Shown in pieces: positions 60,301 through 64,000 of a DNA stretch of 64,000 bases. The notes below the pieces were generated by a model. The model saw only the letters and a list, made by a program, of their open reading frames with translations, did no database searches and had not been told where the DNA came from. The position numbers and the translations under genes were made by a program. Numbering within the stretch: position 1 is the first letter of the stretch; the number at the start of each line of letters is the position of its first letter. The stretch spans positions 3,283,400-3,347,399 of the forward strand of contig JAZBQD010000026.1 in NCBI GenBank assembly GCA_036583965.1. The letters are read 5' to 3'. Source of the stretch: Prunella strophiata (taxonomy: Eukaryota > Chordata > Aves > Passeriformes > Prunellidae).

Positions 60301-63300
60301 AGCTTAACCTATTAGGAACTCACAGATTGTGCTGTGTGATTTCCTGACATCTCTGGGCTCTGGTTTGAGCTGGTCCCTGTGAATGCTCTCCCAGGAATAA
60401 CCACATCCAGAAAATGTGAGGGGAGACACTTAAATTCTGTGGTGAGAAACTCCTGACTAAGCAGCAAGGAGAAAAGGCTGAATGACATCGGCCAAAGACC
60501 AAATTTATCACTTACTGGAACTTCACATTATATTTGCTTCAGAGATCTTCTTTTGAACAATAACAAGCTCAAAGTGCCCAATCTTTCATCCCTTTCCCTG
60601 TGACTTTAATTTTGCACTGGGTGAGCCAGAAAGAATCATCTTAAACTGAAATAGAGGAAGGGCTGTTTCTCCCTATACATTCATATAATCCTACAAAACT
60701 TACTTGAATTAATTGCATGGGCAGAAAGTAGTAACAGAACAAGTGAAATCTTGATCAAAAAGATTCTGTTTCAGTGTCTTTCCTTGGTAAAATAAATGGC
60801 AATAATTTATAAGCAAAGAAAGCATTGGTGGAGTTTTACTGAGCATTTTTGAGACCAGCCACAGATTCATTAAAATCCATTAAAATTCATGACTTACAGA
60901 GTGATGTGCCTGTCAGCTCAGCTCAGTTTCCATTCTGGTGGCACAATCGTGCCACTTGTCCATGGGATAATCTTCTCTAAACATGTCCCAGGTTAGATAT
61001 ATTTGAATTCCTTAAACTCAAAGCAAGAACTACCCCAGAACTGAGTATAATGAGGGAATATACAAATATAGGCAAGTGTGGTTGTAGATCCTAGACAGAG
61101 GTAAAAAAAAAAAAACAACAGTGTAAATGATGAGTTACAACACCCTCAAATAAAAAACCCTTGCAGAATTCCTTGTAGCTGCCACCTTGCTCTTCTCCCA
61201 GCTGGACAAACACTTGGTTCCTCTCCTGCCCTTGCTCACTGACCATGCCCAAACCCTGCTGTCCTGGTTCTCCTGCCCCACTGCTGCCACACAATCTCCT
61301 CTCCCCTCTTCCCACTGCACCTCAGGGAATTTTGTGTCTCATTGTCCCCCCAGACTGGCTCTGAATTGCCAAGCTCCTGCAGCATCCCTTGCTCGTGGCT
61401 GCTCCCATCACACCCCAGCACCTTTCCCTAGGACCAGCAATGTCCTTTCCTTGTTTTGGTTCACACTTCCCCTCTCCCAGTTTACAAAGCATCCTGCAAA
61501 GTTAAACATCAATCTGCCCTCAGCTCCCAGCCCCAGAAAGGTGCCACCCTGCTCTCAGTCCTGCCTTGCTAACAAGGCCTCTATTACAAGAAGAATAGCA
61601 ATATTAAAGTAATTTTCTCAAAACATTTTCTTCTGTGCCTGTGTGGTGTGGGGGAGAAGCAAGAAGGAATACCTGCATTTTCTTCCAGAGTAAATGCTTT
61701 TCAAATTACTCATTCTGCAGAGCAGCAAAATGCCTTTCATATTCCCCTAAAATTTCCTCTTAAAATAGAGGCTGATAAGTATTCTCCCATTTCAAAAGAT
61801 TTTTGGAATATATGAGAAGTTTTAATACAGAATAATTAGCCTTGCTCTGTTTCCACTGATGTTACAAAAACATTTAACTATTTTCTCAAACCAAGGATGC
61901 TTCACAGAATAAAGTTTTAGAAAGTCTAATCCATCTGTTTTGTTTCAGAGGACAGAAATAAGATTATCAGAGCTATCTCTGTAGTGTAAAAAGTAGTTAA
62001 ATTTAACTTCAAACAGTAAAAGCATACAGATAGATTTTTAATGTGTTCATTCCTTCTTGCCCATAGTGTTTTGCACTGGATGCAGTCTTTCACACCAATT
62101 TTTTTTTATACAACTGGCACAAGATATCCTGTCTTTGAAACTGTTGGTGAAAGTGCAGGGAGTGAAATACCTGATTGAGAATCTGAGCTGAGTACCCTTT
62201 TCTTTTAGTAAAAAGTTTGTGTTAAATGTGTTGCTTCTATGCCCTTCTTGCTGTGTTAACCTAGAGGGAGAGGAAACCTGGCATCTTTTGCTCCTCCTCT
62301 CCCTGAGTCTTGGCTCTAAATCAGTGATCTCCTTAATCTGGGTCCCTTTATCTGCTCACAGATAAGGGTTGGTCAGAAGTTAAACTCTTCTCTTCCAGCT
62401 GGCGCGCTGTGGTTTATCACCTTTCATTGTTCAGAGATGTCCCAGGCAGGTGCAATGTCACAGAGCAGCCCTTTGCTGCCAGAGTGGCTCTTGGCTTGGT
62501 TGTTTTCAGGACTCTGCATTTTCTGCCTGTTCCACCACCTGAGTTCATTTGCCAGCTGGTGATTTTCACTCCACCTGTCCTTTCCTGGAGAAACTTCTTT
62601 CCTTTGCTGGCAGTTGCAGGATGCTGGCTGTGGAAACAGGACTGTCTTCCACTCTTGGAAAAGTCACCTCACACTGGGAGGGTGAGGAGGGGCATTTGTG
62701 AGTGCTGTCCCTCTGCATTCAGAGTAGTAAATGTGTTACTTTTGGACTGAAAATGAAGCTGGTGAAATATAAATCCAGTTTAATGTCATCTGATGGAGCA
62801 GGGATCTGTATTTCTCTGGGATATCTGTAAATCCATCTTGTTGTCACACCTGAGGGCTTCCAGGTTTCGTCTCAGCAAAGCATTCATCAAATTCACCAAT
62901 TCTTTTCCTTGCAGGATCAAGTATCTGCAGATGTGGCTGAGCAGTGGCTGCAGGTCCTCTCTGCACTCAGACAGGCCCAGAAGGAAGAGGACTTCTTGAC
63001 CTCACCTGTGGGGTGGGAGCTAAGAAATACAAACCATTTCCAGGTAATCTGTAAATACCTCCATTACATTATGCACTTTTTGCTAATTATTTTCCTGTAT
63101 GAGTCAGACTCAAATCAAAGGCAGCTGCAGCTGAAGGTAATCAAAGGTAACTTTCTGTCAAACCTTGCAGTACATGCAGCCAGAAATCAGCCTATTCTCC
63201 TAAACCCCAGCATTGTCACACTGTCGGGGACAAATATGTCACTGGAAGCACTCACTGCAGCTTTTCCTTTATAGGAAAGGCAAACAACTGCTCTGATGGG

Positions 63301-64000
63301 TGAGACCTACATACAGGTGCCCATAGAAATGTTCACAGCAGCTTATCTATTTAGTGAGATGATATCCCCCACCAAAAATACTGCATAGTGCTGCAGAGGC
63401 TGTGTGTGCAAAAGGTCTCTGTGGTCATTTGGCCAGTGAAAATGTATTTATGTGCTTGGCATATATTAATGCCATCTGTCTTCAGATAAGTCTGAACATC
63501 AGTAAGATAAGATCCATGCAGGAACATTGTCTTCCTCCATTCTCCAAAGATCTTCAGGGGTTTTTAAGGTCTGTTTGACTTTGCTTAGTTTAATGTTGTA
63601 ATGAAAGTGACTTTTTTTACCTCCACAACATCAGGAAACTCCTGTCCCTTGTGGTGGATAGGGATCTAAATCAGAAAGTTCATCTGGGTGCTCAGCCTTG
63701 GCTTCAGGCAGCCCTGCTCTGGTGCTGGTGCCACTCACAGGTAAGAACCAACTGCAGGAGAGCAGAACTCTCCAGGTAACCCTTTCATAATTTTATTCTG
63801 CACAATCCAGGGGCTGCACAACCATTTCTGATGTCCTTGGGGAGAGAGAGCCTCCTGCTCTGCTCCTGCAGCACAGAGCTGCTCTGCTGAACCCTGCACA
63901 AGGTCAGTGTGGGAAACCCAAAATGGGACTGTGTGTCCTGGCCTAAAAGGATTTATTACTGCATTACTATGCATTAAAGTATTAATGCACCTCAACTTTT
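54318..64000. other. intergenic DNA to the window end, no gene proven
   Basis: Mostly AT-rich non-coding sequence. A GAAG-type microsatellite lies near 54716-54733, an A-run at 58779-58793 and another near 61103-61114. Two spliceable open segments (57956-58097 and 62915-63043) are reported as findings. The block at about 58380-58540 is repeat-free with homeodomain cores and could be regulatory. I recognise no transposon or RNA gene. Confidence 0.45.

Noticed and set aside
1..64000. CRISPR array, operon, phage or other prokaryotic-type system
   Set aside because: The sequence is vertebrate: CR1 and ERV LTRs, a CpG-island SOX gene, and long non-coding stretches. The tandem arrays present have no spacers and are minisatellites.
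1..64000. tRNA, rRNA, snRNA or known microRNA genes
   Set aside because: Reading both strands I found no A/B-box tRNA fold, no rRNA-like sequence and no hairpin I could recognise as a known microRNA. A covariance-model search would be decisive.

Overview
The window is vertebrate nuclear DNA, almost certainly from a bird and probably a passerine or other neoavian. Three 3' ends of CR1 LINEs and five LTR-type sequences of avian ERV character are scattered through compact, AT-rich non-coding DNA. The only protein-coding gene that can be supported is a single-exon SOXB1 transcription factor, SOX3, on the + strand at 9554-10510. It is identified by its SOX3-type HMG box, the VKSE motif, and a C-terminus ending VPLTHI. 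In birds SOX3 is autosomal; in mammals it is X-linked.

Layout. 1-6450 is upstream non-coding DNA, with an AT-rich homeodomain-motif block near 4.2 kb, a CR1 3' end at about 4.63 kb and GC-rich patches. 6450-12600 is a chain of CpG-rich segments centred on SOX3. It holds a 28-bp minisatellite (6849-6988), a TGATTGACAG PBX/MEIS-type decamer (8534-8543), a core promoter with inverted CCAAT box and TATA-like element (about 9231-9255), a 5'UTR with a long poly-U tract (about 9425-9486), the CDS, and a 3'UTR ending near a polyadenylation signal at 11308-11313.

12600-64000 is a gene desert in which I can prove no gene. It contains LTRs at 30671-31175, 40281-40904, 41185-41582, 42194-42743 and 53800-54317, and CR1 fragments at 29080 and 46932. 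It also has several minisatellites, a 254-272 bp tandem duplication at 25.5-26.1 kb, a diverged direct repeat at 21.46/22.47 kb, and many poly-A/T tracts. Some short segments look like long-range regulatory DNA (AT-rich, clustered homeodomain/SOX/POU-like motifs, retained CpGs), as expected around a dosage-sensitive neural SOXB1 gene. That is inference, because conservation cannot be tested here.

The least conventional observation is a 161-bp gap-free copy of 36440-36600 lying at 39287-39447 inside a perfect 44-bp direct duplication of flanking sequence. This is not the signature of any ordinary transposon. Four spliceable open segments could be exons of an unrecognised gene or lncRNA, but pseudo-exons of this quality arise by chance and I rate them low. 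I found no novel multi-gene system.
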